From positions 2,294,001-2,358,000 of the forward strand of contig NZ_JQMO01000002.1 in assembly GCF_000744785.1 (NCBI RefSeq): a DNA stretch of 64,000 nucleotides, written 5' to 3'. Under the pieces are notes generated by a model. It did not search any database and was not told where the DNA came from. It saw nothing but the letters and a program-made list of their open reading frames with translations. The translations under genes and the position numbers were made by a program. The stretch's first letter is position 1, and every line of letters starts with the position of its first letter. This document shows, piece by piece, positions 37,532-46,120 of this stretch. The stretch comes from Kitasatospora azatica KCTC 9699. GTDB lineage: Bacteria > Actinomycetota > Actinomycetes > Streptomycetales > Streptomycetaceae.

Positions 37532-37539
37532 GCGCGGTA

Positions 37540-38634
37540 CTACTGGATGTTGGCGGCCTTGCAGGCGTCCGCGTACTGGGCGGTGCAGATGTCGGCGGCC
37601 TTGTACAGGCCGTCGGCGATCACGGTGTCCTTGACGTTGGCCTTGGTCACCACGACCGGGGTGAGCAGCAGGGACGGGATCTTGGCGCCGTCGCTGTCGG
37701 TGGACGCGGTGGCCGTGCCGGTCACGTCCAGGTTGTGCAGCAGGTTGACGGCCAGGGTGGCGGCGCCGTCGGCCTCCGGCTTGTACGCCTTGTAGATGGT
37801 GTACGCCTGGTCGCCCGTCAGGATCCGCTGGACGGCGTCGGAGGCGGCGTCCTGGCCACCGACCGGGACGTTGCTGATGCCCTGGGCCTTCAGCGCGGTG
37901 ATGATGGCGGCGGCCATGCCGTCGTTGGCGGAGTAGACGGCCTGGAAGCCGTCCTTGCCCAGCGAGGTGATGGCGGCGCCGATCTTCTGGCTGGCCACGG
38001 TGGGCTTCCACTCACCGGACTGCTCGTAGGCGATCTTCTTGACACCGGCGTCGAGCACCTTGTGCGCGCCGGCCTTGAACATGCCCGCGTTCGGGTCGGC
38101 GTCGTCACCGTTGATCATGACGATGTTGGCGTCCTTGGCCTTGGCGCCCAGCGCCTCGACCAGGGCCTGGCCCTGCAGCTCGCCGACCTTCTCGTTGTCG
38201 AAGGAGATGTACGCGGCGACCGGGCCGGAGGCCAGGCGGTCGTACGCGATGACCTTGACGCCCTTCTTCTGCGCGTCGGTGACCCAGGAGGCGGTGCCCT
38301 TGGCGTTGACCGCGTCGAGCAGGATCACCTTGACGCCCTGCGAGACCAGGGTGTCGAACTGCTGCTTCTGGATCGCCGCGTCGCCGTTGGCGTTGTTGTA
38401 CTTGACGGTGCAGTCGCTGCAGAGCGCCTTGACCTTCGCCTCGATGAGCGGCTTGTCGAAGGACTCGTAGCGGACCGAGGAGGAGTTCTCCGGCAGGAGC
38501 AGACCGACCGTCTTGCTGTCACCCGAGTTGGCGGAGTTCGAGCTGCTGCCACCGGCCTTGCCACAGGCGGCCATGGTGAGAGCCATCGAGACCGCGGCGG
38601 TGCCGACGACGACGCGACGCATCATTGCGTTCAT
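37540..38634 (-). CDS. xylF: Sugar-binding lipoprotein (XylF-like)
   Basis: 364 residues. Signal peptide with lipobox ending in Cys24 (LTMAAC), Gly/Ser linker, then a type I periplasmic-binding fold: VGLLLPENSSSVRYESFDKPLIEA, VKVILLDAVNAKGTASWV, KKGVKVIAYDRLASGPVAAY, IVMINGDDADPNAGMF and DGMAAAIITALKAQG. The match is to the xylose/ribose binding protein family that works with the ATPase and permease downstream. ATG 38634 has GGGAGG about 11 nt upstream. In Streptomyces coelicolor the corresponding genes (xylFGH) lie next to rok7B7 and take up xylose; here that is inference from gene order. Confidence 0.88.
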   Translation of the reverse strand: MNAMMRRVVVGTAAVSMALTMAACGKAGGSSSNSANSGDSKTVGLLLPENSSSVRYESFDKPLIEAKVKALCSDCTVKYNNANGDAAIQKQQFDTLVSQGVKVILLDAVNAKGTASWVTDAQKKGVKVIAYDRLASGPVAAYISFDNEKVGELQGQALVEALGAKAKDANIVMINGDDADPNAGMFKAGAHKVLDAGVKKIAYEQSGEWKPTVASQKIGAAITSLGKDGFQAVYSANDGMAAAIITALKAQGISNVPVGGQDAASDAVQRILTGDQAYTIYKAYKPEADGAATLAVNLLHNLDVTGTATASTDSDGAKIPSLLLTPVVVTKANVKDTVIADGLYKAADICTAQYADACKAANIQ

Positions 38635-38833
38635 GGTGGGGGAAGCCTCCCTGACAGAGCCGCAACGTTGCGGCGAGGTGACAGGAGTCAACCCGTCACC
38701 CCGGCTTGTCGTCAACAAGTAAACCCAAGCCTTGAAGGATCCAAACCCTTTCGTTACCTTCCTGAAGGCTAAGCCGAGATCAAACCGACCCAGGCTGTCC
38801 CGTTTCGTCCCCCTTTCGGGGGGCGACGTTCCG

Positions 38834-40036
38834 TCAGCCGCGCGCACCCACCGCATGCGAAGCGTGCCCGATTGCACCAGTTTCGCCCATTTCGCTCATC
38901 ACCAGTGCCAGCGCCCCGAGCACCTCGGCGCGACCACCCAGGGTGCCCGGCACGATGGAGAGCTGACGGGCCGCCGACGGGATCGCATAGCGCGCCACCG
39001 AGTCGCGGATCGGGGAAAGCACCAGCTCACCGGCCTCGGCGAGGTCGCCGCCGAGGATCACCCGACGAGGATTCAGCAGGTTGCACAGGGTGGCGACACC
39101 GGTCCCGATCTGCCGGCCGGCATCCGCGATCACTCTGCGACAGCCCAGATCGCCCTGCTGCGCCAGCTGGACCACCTCGGACAGGGTCAGCTCACGGTCA
39201 TGACTCGCGTTCAAGAGGTTGAGCAGGTAGCGCGAACCCACGAAGGTCTCCAGACAGCCGCGGTTGCCGCAACGGCAGACCGGCCCGGCCTCGTCCAGCG
39301 TGATGTGCCCGATCTCGCCCGCCGTACCGCCCGGCCCCCGGTAGATCTGCCCGTTGATGACCAGTCCGGAGCCCACACCGCTGGCCACCTTGATGTACGC
39401 CAGGTCGCTCAGTCCGCGCCCGGCACCCCAGACCAGCTCGCCCAGCGCGCCGAGGTTGGCGTCGTTGTCGACGTACACCTCCATGCCCAGGCGCTGGGCC
39501 AGTTCCCGCCCGGGCGCGATGCCGGTCCAGCCCGGCAGGATCGCGGTGGAGCCCAGTGCGCCGGTCTCCACGTCGATCGGGCCCGGCACGCCCAGACCCA
39601 CCCCGATCACCTTGTCCGGCCGGAACCCGGCCTGCGCCAGCAGCCGCTCCACCATCGCCTCGGCCCGGGCGAAGCCCTGCTCGGCCGAGACGTCCACGTT
39701 CATCGGCTCGCTCTCCTCGGCCAGCACCCGGTGCGCCAGGTTGCCGACCGCCACCCGCAGGTGGGAGTGGCCGAAGTCCACGCCCACCACGATCCCGGCG
39801 TCCCCGCTCAGCGAGACGCTGCGGGCCCGCCGGCCGCCCGAGGAGGTGTCGGCCACCACCACGGTGCCGCTCTCCTTGAGCTCACGGACGATGTTGGAGA
39901 CCGTCGCCGCCGACAGGCCGGTGGACCTGGCGATCTCGGCCTGGGTGAGCGAACCCGCCATCCGCACCGCGCGCAACACCCGTTCGAGGTTGGCGCGGTG
40001 CAGTGAGGACTGCGAACCCGGCGTGTCCATGGACAT
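38834..40036 (-). CDS. ROK-family transcriptional regulator (Rok7B7-like)
   Basis: 400 residues. A winged helix-turn-helix (about 20-65; LTQAEIARSTGLSAATVSNIV) is joined to a ROK sugar-kinase-like domain. That domain contains VGVDFGHSHLRVAVG, GLGVPGPID, IKVASGVGSGLVINGQ, GGTAGEIGH and the zinc-binding Cys cluster CRCGNRGCLE. Members bind sugars or sugar phosphates and repress or activate genes of sugar uptake. In S. coelicolor the ROK gene next to xylFGH, rok7B7, affects carbon control, development and antibiotic production; synteny suggests the same here. GAGGAGGG precedes the ATG at 40036. A palindrome lies upstream. Confidence 0.9.
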   Translation of the reverse strand: MSMDTPGSQSSLHRANLERVLRAVRMAGSLTQAEIARSTGLSAATVSNIVRELKESGTVVVADTSSGGRRARSVSLSGDAGIVVGVDFGHSHLRVAVGNLAHRVLAEESEPMNVDVSAEQGFARAEAMVERLLAQAGFRPDKVIGVGLGVPGPIDVETGALGSTAILPGWTGIAPGRELAQRLGMEVYVDNDANLGALGELVWGAGRGLSDLAYIKVASGVGSGLVINGQIYRGPGGTAGEIGHITLDEAGPVCRCGNRGCLETFVGSRYLLNLLNASHDRELTLSEVVQLAQQGDLGCRRVIADAGRQIGTGVATLCNLLNPRRVILGGDLAEAGELVLSPIRDSVARYAIPSAARQLSIVPGTLGGRAEVLGALALVMSEMGETGAIGHASHAVGARG

Positions 40037-40117
40037 GAATAACCCTCCTCAGGGCCCGGGAACCCGACCGCCCCCGGCCCACGCCGCGCCGTTGCGGCGG
40101 AGCTCGCGTCTATCAGA

Positions 40118-40140
40118 AGTTCACCTTCAACTTGTGAACT
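40118..40140. promoter_or_regulatory. Candidate operator: inverted repeat AGTTCAC-N9-GTGAACT
   Basis: Perfect 7-bp inverted repeat about 80 bp upstream of the ROK gene start, in its divergent promoter region with the PQQ-propeller gene. It could be the autoregulatory site of the ROK regulator, but no second copy was found ahead of the binding-protein gene. Confidence 0.45.
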
Positions 40141-40354
40141 CTATGCCGACCCGGTGCCACCGCGCAGCCGCAGGCCGTCGCAGGACACCCGAACCGGCCC
40201 GGCGCGACGCCCGGGCGCCGGGGAGGCAGCCCTTGGGCAGCTCGTAAACCGCGCACCTCTACGATGTCCCTTATTCTCAGCCGCCCATCCAGCATCCGGT
40301 GCACCAGAGTGCGCCGGGCGGGGCGGCCCACACGGACAAATGACGGGGCATCAC

Positions 40355-42124
40355 ATGGCAGGGGATCAGCCCAGCGCGGGCGGCGGGGTACCGCAGCGGC
40401 CCGGAGTCGACCCGGCGGCGGTCGCGGACCAGATGACGCAGCTGGACGGGGCGCCGATCCCGAGCCAGCAGGCCCACCCGGCGCCGGGCGCACCACTGGG
40501 CGCACCGCCGCAGCCGGGAGCGGCCCAGGTCGCCTACCAGCCGACCGCACCGGCCTTCCCTGCCCAGCCCGCACCGCCGGCCCCGGGTGCGCCGGTCGGC
40601 CCGTACGACCCGCAGGGCGCGGCCGGCTACGGCTACCCGCAGACTCCCCCGCCGGCCGCGCCGCCCGGGTACCCCGCCGCGCAGCCCGCTCCCGGGTACG
40701 CGCAGCCGCAGCCGCAGCAGCCGTACGGCCAGCAGCCCGCCGCCCCCGGCTACGGGTACGGCTACCCCGGCCCGGCCGCCGGCGTCCCGGCACCGGCCAA
40801 GCAGCGCAACCCGATCTTCATGTTCGGCGCGATCGCCGGCTCGGTGCTGGCGGTCGGCATCGTGATCGGCCTGGTGGTGCTGTTCGGCGGTCACGACCCG
40901 GGGCCGAAGACCTCCGGCGGCACCAGCAGCGGGGTCACCGGCGGCGCCACCGGCGGTGGTGGCGGTGGTGGCACCGGCGGCAAGCTGGCCGTCAGCTGGA
41001 CCGTCCCCAAGACCGACGGCAGCGCCAGCGACCACAGCCTCATCGGCGAGTGGACCACCGACAAGCTGCTGGTGCGCGGCGACGCCACCGCGCTGACCGC
41101 CTACAACCTGAGCGACGGCAAGCAGGCTTGGACGCTGCCCGCCCCCAGCGGCACCAAGGCCTTCTGCAGCATGTCCCCGGGCCTCAACAAGAACAACATC
41201 GGCGGGGTCAGCTTCAACCTCGGCGACGAGGACTGCGCCTCGGTCGGCGCCGTCGACGCCAACACCGGCAAGCTGATCTTCAAGGTCGGCTCGCCGCTGA
41301 GCAGCAAGAGCTACGACACCACGGTCACCGTCTCCGACACCGCGGTGGCGGCCGCCAGCAGCTCGCTGCTGGCCGGGTTCAGCATCACCGACGGCAAGTC
41401 CCTCTGGAGCTACCAGGACCGCGGCAAGTACTGCAACGAGAGCGCGGAGGCGGCCGGCGGCATGGTGGTGGTCAGCGACTACTGCTCGGACGGCTCCCCC
41501 AAGCAGCAGTTGCAGGTGCTCGACGCCAACACCGGCAAGGCCTCCGAGAGCTTCGCGCTGAACGGCGAAAGCGAGCGGCTGAGCAACATCCTCTCCACCA
41601 AGCCGCTGGTGCTGCAGATCTCCTCCGGTTCGGACCAGGACTACATGGTGGAGGTCGACGCCTCCGGCAACCCGGGGACCAAGATCCCGCTGAAGGTCAC
41701 CGGCGAGGACAAGCTGCGCCCCTCGGCCGCCGGCGCCCCGGTGGCCAAGAGCCTGGTGATCGGCAACACCTTCTACGTCGAGATCGACAAGAACAGCAAG
41801 ACCGCGGTCCGGGCGATCGACCTGTCCTCCGGGCGGACCCTGTGGACGACCGACGGCAACGCCGATCAGGGCCTGCGCCTGGTGGACCGCACCACCGGCG
41901 ACGGCCCCACCGTGATCGCGATGGACGGCTACGAGAAGGGCGCCCGGCTGGGCACCCTGTCGGCCACCGACGGCAGCTTCACCGCGACAGCGAGCTTCGG
42001 CACCAAGGACATCGGCTTCATGCCGTTCCAGGACGCCCAGGTCTTCGCCTCCAGCGACGGCCAGGTGCTGACCATTCCCTCGCTGCCGATGGAAGCCACC
42101 GCCACACTGTTCGCCAAGAAGTGA
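40355..42124 (+). CDS. Membrane-anchored PQQ-type beta-propeller protein with Pro-rich N-terminus
   Basis: About 589 residues. A 150-residue cytoplasmic Pro/Ala/Gln/Tyr-rich region (repeats like GYGYPQ, PGYPAAQ, PYGQQ) precedes one transmembrane helix (about 155-175). A Gly-rich linker (GGATGGGGGGGTGG) and an external domain of propeller blades follow. Blades contain DANTGK, LWSYQDRGKYC, VLDANTGKASESF and AIDLSSGRTLWTTDG, the hallmark of PQQ-like (YWTD-type) propellers. No catalytic PQQ residues are evident, so it is more likely a structural or sensory protein. The ATG at 40355 has GACGGGG upstream; the ATG at 40340 is also possible. Its stop lies in a cluster of imperfect repeats. Confidence 0.8.
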   Translation: MAGDQPSAGGGVPQRPGVDPAAVADQMTQLDGAPIPSQQAHPAPGAPLGAPPQPGAAQVAYQPTAPAFPAQPAPPAPGAPVGPYDPQGAAGYGYPQTPPPAAPPGYPAAQPAPGYAQPQPQQPYGQQPAAPGYGYGYPGPAAGVPAPAKQRNPIFMFGAIAGSVLAVGIVIGLVVLFGGHDPGPKTSGGTSSGVTGGATGGGGGGGTGGKLAVSWTVPKTDGSASDHSLIGEWTTDKLLVRGDATALTAYNLSDGKQAWTLPAPSGTKAFCSMSPGLNKNNIGGVSFNLGDEDCASVGAVDANTGKLIFKVGSPLSSKSYDTTVTVSDTAVAAASSSLLAGFSITDGKSLWSYQDRGKYCNESAEAAGGMVVVSDYCSDGSPKQQLQVLDANTGKASESFALNGESERLSNILSTKPLVLQISSGSDQDYMVEVDASGNPGTKIPLKVTGEDKLRPSAAGAPVAKSLVIGNTFYVEIDKNSKTAVRAIDLSSGRTLWTTDGNADQGLRLVDRTTGDGPTVIAMDGYEKGARLGTLSATDGSFTATASFGTKDIGFMPFQDAQVFASSDGQVLTIPSLPMEATATLFAKK

Positions 42125-42145
42125 CCCGGCGCTGATCCGGCGGCC

Positions 42146-42188
42146 CGGCCGACAACGGCCCGGCTGACAGCGGCCGGCTGACGGGGTG
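42146..42188 (+). repeat. Imperfect 14-15-nt repeats with stop codons after the PQQ-propeller gene
   Basis: Three copies of a CGGCCCGGCYGACAR-like unit follow the gene's TGA (42122). Extra TGA triplets at 42133, 42165 and 42179 fall in several frames. Confidence 0.7.
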
Positions 42189-42211
42189 CGAGGACTTCCT
42201 CGCACCCCGTC
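42180..42211 (+). terminator. Terminator of the PQQ-propeller gene
   Basis: Perfect 14-bp stem GACGGGGTGCGAGG / CCTCGCACCCCGTC with a 4-nt loop, upstream of pepN. Confidence 0.85.
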
Positions 42212-42299
42212 GGCATTCCCAGGACGAGCAACTCACTCCGGCTACGACCGGTCCTCGTGGGAGGATGCGGCCAAGTAGCCTGACGAAGGAGTCCTGCGA

Positions 42300-44873
42300 G
42301 TGCCTGGCACCAACTTGACCCGTGAGGAGGCCCGCACCCGGGCCGCGCTCCTCCACGTGGATGCGTACGACATCGAGCTCGACCTGAGCTCGGCCCGTGA
42401 CGGGGGCACCTTCCGGTCCACCACCGTGGTCCGGTTCACCGCCAACGCGCCCGGCGCCGCCACCTTCATCGACCTGGTCGCTCCCACCGTGCACGAGATC
42501 GTGCTCAACGGCGCGCCGGTGGACGTCTCCGCCTTCGCCGACAGCCGGATCGCGCTGACCGGCCTGGCTGCGGAGAACGAGCTGCGGGTGGTCGCCGACT
42601 GCGCGTACACCAACACCGGCGAGGGCCTGCACCGCTTCGTCGACCCGGTGGACGGCGAGACCTACCTCTACAGCCAGTTCGAGGTCCCGGACGCCCGTCG
42701 GGTGTTCGCCTCCTTCGAGCAGCCGGACCTCAAGGCGAGCTTCCGGTTCACCGTCACCGCGCCGCGCGGCTGGGTGGTCGTCTCCAACTCCCCCACCCCC
42801 GAGCCGACCGGCGACGGCGAGGCCCAGGTCTGGTCCTTCTCCCCGACCGGCCGGATCTCCTCCTACATCACCGCGATCATCGCCGGCCCGTACGTCGGCG
42901 TCTTCGACGAGTTCGCGGACGGCGCGCAGCGGGTACCGCTGGGCATCTACTGCCGCCCGTCGCTGAAGGAGTTCCTGGACGCCGAGGCCATCTTCGACGT
43001 CACCAAGCAGGGCTTCCGGTACTTCCAGGAGAAGTTCGACTTCGCCTACCCCTTCGAGAAGTACGACCAGCTCTTCGTCCCCGAGTTCAACGCGGGCGCG
43101 ATGGAGAACGCGGGCGCCGTCACCTTCCGCGACCAGTACGTGTTCCGGTCCAAGGTGACCGACGCCTCCTACGAGGCGCGGGCCACCACGATCCTGCACG
43201 AGCTGGCCCACATGTGGTTCGGCAACCTGGTCACCATGGAGTGGTGGAACGACCTCTGGCTCAACGAGTCCTTCGCCACCTACGCGGAGATGGTCGCCCT
43301 GGTCGAGCCGGACGGCACCCGCTGGCCCAACGGCTGGACCACCTTCGCCAACCAGATGAAGACCTGGGCCTACCGGCAGGACCAACTGCCGTCCACCCAC
43401 CCGATCATGGCCGAGATCAACGACCTCGAAGACGTCATGGTCAACTTCGACGGCATCACCTACGCCAAGGGCGCCTCGGTGCTCAAGCAGCTGGTGGCGT
43501 ACGTCGGCCAGGACGCCTTCTTCAAGGGCGTGCAGGCCTACTTCAAGCAGCACGCCTGGGGCAACACCCGGCTCGCCGACCTGCTCGGCGCGCTGGAGGA
43601 GACCAGCGGGCGCGACCTGAAGACCTGGTCGACCGCCTGGCTGGAGACGGCCGGGATCAACGTGCTGCGCCCCGAGATCGAGGTCGACGCCGAGGGCGTC
43701 ATCACCTCCTTCGCGGTCCGCCAGGAGGCCCCCGCGCTGCCCGAGGGCGCCAAGGGCGAGGCCGCGCTGCGCCCGCACCGGATCGCCGTCGGCGGCTACC
43801 AGCTGGTCGAGGGCAAGCTGGTGCGCACCGAGCGGATCGAGCTGGACGTGGACGGTCCGCTCACCCCGGTCCCGCAGCTGACCGGCCGTCAGCGCCCGGC
43901 CGTGGTGCTGCTCAACGACGACGACCTCTCCTACGCCAAGCTGCGCCTGGACGAGGCCTCGCTCGCCACGGTCACCGCGCACCTGGGCGACTTCGCCGAG
44001 CCGCTGCCTCGCGCGCTGGTCTGGGCGGCCGCCTGGGACATGACCCGCGACGGCGAACTCGCCGCCCGCGACTACCTGGAGCTCGCCGTGGCCGGCCTGC
44101 CCAAGGAGTCCGACATCGGCGTGGTCCAGTCGGTCCAGCGCCAGGTCAAGCTGGCCCTGGACCTGTACGCCGACCCGGCCTGGCGCGAGGCGGGCCTGAC
44201 CCGCTGGGCGACCGTCGCCGAGGAGAACCTGCGCGCCGCCGACCCCGGCAGCGACCACCAGCTCGCCTGGGCCAAGGCGCTCGCCTCGGTGGCCCGCGCA
44301 CCGCAGCAACTCGCCCTGCTGGCCGGGCTGCTGGACGGCTCCGCCGAGCTCGACGGGCTGGCCGTCGACACCGACCTGCGCTGGGACCTGCTCACCCGAC
44401 TGGTCGCCACCGGCCAGGCGGACGAGGCCGCGATCGAGGCCGAGCTGGCCCGCGACAGCACCGCCGCCGGCCAGGAGCGGGCCGCCACCTGCCGCGCGGC
44501 CCGCCCGCACGCGGCCGCCAAGGCCGAGGCCTGGGCCTCGGTGGTGGACTCGGACAAGCTGACCAACTACGTCCAGGACGCGGTGATCAGCGGCTTCAAC
44601 GTGGCCGACCAGCGCGAGCTGCTGGCCCCGTACGTGGCCAAGTACTTCGACTCGCTGAAGTCGGTCTGGGAGACCCGCAGCCACGAGATCGCCCAGCAGA
44701 TCATCGTCGGCCTGTACCCCTCGTACCAGGTCGACCCCGCCACCCTGGAGGCCACCGACGCCTGGCTGGCCGCTGCCGAGCCGGCCCCGGCACTGGCCCG
44801 CCTGGTGGTGGAGTCCCGCGCCGGTGTGGAGCGGGCGCTGAAGGCGCAGGCCGCGGACCGCGCGCGCGGCTGA
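42300..44873 (+). CDS. pepN: Aminopeptidase N (M1 zinc metallopeptidase)
   Basis: 857 residues. PepN removes N-terminal residues from peptides in the cytosol. The exopeptidase GAMEN motif is at about residue 266 and the zinc motif HELAHMWFG (HExxH, then E 18 residues on in NESFATYAEM) follows. The N-terminal beta-saddle and the C-terminal helical ERAP1-like domain complete the M1 layout. The start is the GTG at 42300, with GAAGGAG 8 nt upstream. No signal peptide. A strong terminator lies 15 nt past the stop. Confidence 0.96.
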   Translation: MPGTNLTREEARTRAALLHVDAYDIELDLSSARDGGTFRSTTVVRFTANAPGAATFIDLVAPTVHEIVLNGAPVDVSAFADSRIALTGLAAENELRVVADCAYTNTGEGLHRFVDPVDGETYLYSQFEVPDARRVFASFEQPDLKASFRFTVTAPRGWVVVSNSPTPEPTGDGEAQVWSFSPTGRISSYITAIIAGPYVGVFDEFADGAQRVPLGIYCRPSLKEFLDAEAIFDVTKQGFRYFQEKFDFAYPFEKYDQLFVPEFNAGAMENAGAVTFRDQYVFRSKVTDASYEARATTILHELAHMWFGNLVTMEWWNDLWLNESFATYAEMVALVEPDGTRWPNGWTTFANQMKTWAYRQDQLPSTHPIMAEINDLEDVMVNFDGITYAKGASVLKQLVAYVGQDAFFKGVQAYFKQHAWGNTRLADLLGALEETSGRDLKTWSTAWLETAGINVLRPEIEVDAEGVITSFAVRQEAPALPEGAKGEAALRPHRIAVGGYQLVEGKLVRTERIELDVDGPLTPVPQLTGRQRPAVVLLNDDDLSYAKLRLDEASLATVTAHLGDFAEPLPRALVWAAAWDMTRDGELAARDYLELAVAGLPKESDIGVVQSVQRQVKLALDLYADPAWREAGLTRWATVAEENLRAADPGSDHQLAWAKALASVARAPQQLALLAGLLDGSAELDGLAVDTDLRWDLLTRLVATGQADEAAIEAELARDSTAAGQERAATCRAARPHAAAKAEAWASVVDSDKLTNYVQDAVISGFNVADQRELLAPYVAKYFDSLKSVWETRSHEIAQQIIVGLYPSYQVDPATLEATDAWLAAAEPAPALARLVVESRAGVERALKAQAADRARG

Positions 44874-44887
44874 GCAGGGCTGTAACG

Positions 44888-44934
44888 GCGTCAGGCCGCC
44901 GGCACCCGGGGAACCGGGGTCGGCGGCCTGACGC
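44888..44934 (+). terminator. Terminator of pepN
   Basis: 13-bp stem GCGTCAGGCCGCC / GGCGGCCTGACGC with a C/G-rich inner loop that can pair further, followed by GTTTT. Confidence 0.88.
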
Positions 44935-45003
44935 GTTTTCAGGAGTGGAAGCGGAGCCGGACCAGCAGCGCGTCCGCAGGTCAGCATCCATGCGTGGGCG
45001 CGA

Positions 45004-45426
45004 TCAGACGGTGCCCAGCGTCCAGGAGTCCTCGGCCAGGCTCCTGCGGTAGAAGACGTCGGCCTGGACCGGGTCGCAGAGGGCCAGGAACACCTGCCCG
45101 GGCAGCAGCTCGACGATCCGCTCGAAGGAGGTCGATCCGCCGCGCAGCCGAGCCACCTGGAAGGTCAACCGGTGCGTCCCGGGGTCGAGTGCGACGAACC
45201 GGGGCAGGTGGCCTTCGCAGCTGACACTGCAGAGGTCCTTTCTGCCCTCCCACGCCGTCACCACAGGGGACTTCAGTGAGAGACTCCGCACCGGCTCGCG
45301 GATCGACGCGTGCATCAGCAGGCCGGTCCCGCCGTGCTGCCTGACCCACCGCAGCCGCAGCCGCACGGTCCACGGCAGCTTCCGATCGCTCGTCAGCTCC
45401 GCCGTCCGAAGCCTTCCATGTGCCAC
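45004..45426 (-). CDS. Small conserved hypothetical protein
   Basis: 140 residues from the GTG at 45426, which has GGAGGAG 6 nt upstream. It is a compact beta-rich sequence without signal peptide or membrane segment: LPRFVALDPGTHRLTFQVAR, SFERIVELLPGQVFLALCDPVQ and a C-terminal EDSWTLGTV. The regular hydrophobic alternation suggests an immunoglobulin-like or jelly-roll fold. I do not recognise a function. It lies directly after a truncated secreted-protein fragment whose reading frame runs on over it. Codon use is normal for the genome, unlike that fragment. Confidence 0.65.
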   Translation of the reverse strand: MAHGRLRTAELTSDRKLPWTVRLRLRWVRQHGGTGLLMHASIREPVRSLSLKSPVVTAWEGRKDLCSVSCEGHLPRFVALDPGTHRLTFQVARLRGGSTSFERIVELLPGQVFLALCDPVQADVFYRRSLAEDSWTLGTV

Positions 45427-45718
45427 AGCTCACTCCTCCGGACTTCGGCGCAGCCGGAGCGTGGTTGCGCAACTCCCGCGAACCGGGCGGCACCGACACC
45501 GGCTGCACGGCACCCGAACCGGAGACCGGATGCCCCTTCACCTTCGGCTGCGCGGGCAACGGATCCGCCGCCCACGTCTTCCCCTTGTCGCGGTAACCAC
45601 CAACCATCGTATTGGCCTCAGCCAGCGGCACCACAAGCGACAACGCCACCAGCACGGTTCCGGTCCGGGCTCGTGATCTCTCCCGTGGACCCGAGAACCA
45701 GAGCAGGTGTGAACGCAC
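45427..45718 (-). pseudogene. Truncated 5' end of a secreted protein, resembling RHS/YD-repeat protein N-termini
   Basis: A GTG at 45718 with GAGGGG upstream opens a frame coding a signal peptide (RARTGTVLVALSLVVPLAEA) and a Pro/Lys/Val-rich segment (LPAQPKVKGHPVSGSG, VSVPPGSRELRNH). Such segments are typical of the start of large exported RHS-family proteins of streptomycetes. After about 96 codons the frame runs into the ribosome binding site of the next gene and then, out of frame, across it to a stop at 44981. Codons end more often in T or A than in neighbouring genes. I interpret it as the leftover head of a large gene; the family link is by resemblance only. Confidence 0.45.
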
Positions 45719-46120
45719 GCTTAACCCCTCTTGTCATTTCTGTGAGCAGATGTGCCGTCACACAGACCGCTGCTCACGCGATCCGGCGGAGCGAACCGTA
45801 TTGCCGCTCGGGTCGGCCGGCTTGTCCAGGTAGCCGTGGCTGTCGGCCCAGCCCGCGTGCAACAACATCCGCCCTCCGGAGCGTTCCAGTGACTGTCACC
45901 GCAGGACCGTATTGCCACTCGAACACCAGCAGCAATAATCTGCCCACCAGCCACTTGCATCACAGTGGTCACACCGGCTCGCAAGTCTCTGACCGAACGA
46001 CAGGTCCATGACGTGCGCGAGCAGGAACGGCGGGTCACCCCGCCACCAGGGGGAGTCAAAATCCGGCCCGTGTCACCAGGGCCGGCTTTTGCCGAATTGC
46101 TATCAGAAGGAACACTTCTC
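45719..46120. other. 402-nt region with an RHS-core-like remnant and a spaced direct repeat
   Basis: No intact gene. On the minus strand, about 45859-45749, a short frame reads GWADSHGYLDKPADPSGNTV before a stop. This resembles the conserved end of RHS cores (...GYLxKPxDPxxGxT...). A 16-nt direct repeat, ACCGTATTGCCRCTCG, is found at 45795-45810 and 45906-45921. The part next to 46121 contains the leader of the large secreted protein gene, with AGAAGG as its ribosome binding site. Confidence 0.4.

Noticed and set aside
42018-44987. 989-residue minus-strand frame opposite pepN
   Set aside because: Shadow of the pepN gene: low-complexity Val/Gly/Leu-rich translation, while pepN has GAMEN and HExxH motifs in the right places.
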